From assembly GCF_947493565.1 (NCBI RefSeq), contig NZ_CANLRG010000001.1:356265-420264 (forward strand): a DNA stretch of 64,000 bases, written 5' to 3'. The notes beneath the pieces were generated by a model. The model saw only the letters and a program-made list of their open reading frames with translations, was not told the DNA's origin and did not search any database. The stretch's first letter is position 1, and each line of letters starts with the position of its first letter. The stretch is from an uncultured Lutibacter sp. (lineage in GTDB: Bacteria; Bacteroidota; Bacteroidia; Flavobacteriales; Flavobacteriaceae). This document shows positions 63,873-64,000 of the stretch, piece by piece. The position numbers and the translations under genes are program-made.

Positions 63873-64000
63873 CTACTATTTACAACAATTCATATAATTT
63901 ATGCTTAAATTTGAACTAGTACAAACGACAAACATTCAACTAACGATTTGCTACAACCGAAAAATCTCCGATTTTCCAGTCGCACAAATCTTATAAAAGC
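63873..64000 (+). repeat. Cassette-end site 4 (attC-like, type II), cut by the window end
   Basis: End box CTACTATTTACAAC, then a site closely similar to the solitary site at 45850-45981 and unlike sites 1-3. Central hairpin GAAAAATC-TCC-GATTTTC (63959-63976), flanked by GATTTG / CAAATC. By comparison with the solitary site the ACCGTT end should fall within about 10 bp beyond the window. Confidence 0.7.

Larger units (their letters stand above)
59742..64000 (+). mobile_element. Integron-like gene cassette array, at least four cassettes
   Basis: Four consecutive units in the same orientation (borders at the G of GTT: 59742, 61022, 61970, 63428; the last runs past the window). Each unit starts GTT-N7-A-N3 and ends N3-C-N7-AAC. 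The N bases at the two ends of the same unit are exactly complementary, and they differ from unit to unit. After each end comes a ~134-bp imperfect palindrome ending in ACCGTT. Genes start 28-42 bp inside each unit and have no evident own promoter. This equals the logic of integron cassettes (R'' and R' of one circle are complementary), although the boxes do not fit RYYYAAC/GTTRRRY and are longer. Confidence 0.8.

Noticed and set aside
59742..64000. Classical integron with IntI and canonical attC
   Set aside because: The end boxes do not fit RYYYAAC/GTTRRRY, and the neighbouring recombinase lacks the IntI-specific insertion. I call it integron-like only.

Overview
The window is a chromosomal segment of a very AT-rich member of the Flavobacteriaceae (Bacteroidota). 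Four kinds of evidence support this. Bacteroidota-type -7 boxes (TAnnTTTG) lie just upstream of many start codons. There are family-typical genes: DUF4252 lipoproteins with their ECF sigma factor, a CPXCG cysteine-rich protein, a fused E1 alpha/beta keto-acid dehydrogenase, YtxJ, DUF6265 and DUF6799. Many SPII lipoproteins are present. Tight terminators separate short operons. No rRNA, CRISPR array, IS element or phage structural gene was seen.

Layout. 1-6.8 kb: FUSC/YccS membrane protein, Bcr/CflA exporter, CPXCG protein, TauE-type exporter, OmpA and lipocalin lipoproteins, TruC. 6.8-7.05 kb: a 250-bp element bounded by 21-bp perfect inverted repeats. 7.2-10.1 kb: a sensor kinase and a response-regulator/Crp-Fnr fusion with FNR-like palindromes nearby. 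10.1-17.2 kb: E1 keto-acid dehydrogenase, Lrp regulator, M14 peptidase, a Cro/CI-type repressor with five TTACANNTGTAA operators, M1 aminopeptidase. 17.3-24.9 kb: sigma/anti-sigma/DUF4252 operon, S41 protease, patatin, YCF48-like lipoprotein, PepT. 25-33 kb: lysA, then a threonine operon (leader peptide, thrA, thrB, thrC), DUF6265 and a cystathionine lyase. 33-43.5 kb: M24 peptidase, gcvT, acyltransferase, rmuC, glyA, fahA, ytxJ, clpB. 43.5-54.6 kb: phosphatase, DUF6799 protein, barrel protein, a serine hydrolase inside a minus-strand cassette, smpB-ubiA-maf, transketolase C-half, barrels, FKBP lipoprotein, hslR, methyltransferase, PRTase, aroK. Then come tRNA-Lys, tRNA-Leu, an epimerase-like protein and an FAD protein.

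57.6-64 kb is the most interesting part. A tyrosine recombinase with an integron-integrase-like C-terminus and an HU-like protein lie beside an array of at least four consecutive gene cassettes, all in one orientation. Each cassette starts GTT-N7-A-N3 and ends N3-C-N7-AAC, and the variable bases at its two ends are complementary to each other. That is what is expected if each cassette was once a circle that closed on its own folded site. Between cassettes sit ~134-bp imperfect palindromes with compensatory base changes. Every A/C mispair in the outer stems and array termini would be a G/T wobble on the bottom strand. The cargo is mostly unknown: a 370-aa protein, a Coa1-like membrane protein, a tail-anchored protein with a possible uracil-DNA-glycosylase-fold protein, and a small membrane protein. 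A related site with its own serine-hydrolase gene sits alone at 45.85-47.14 kb on the other strand. I interpret this as an integron-like cassette system of Bacteroidota that does not match the classical IntI/attC definition. The link between recombinase and array is inferred from position only.
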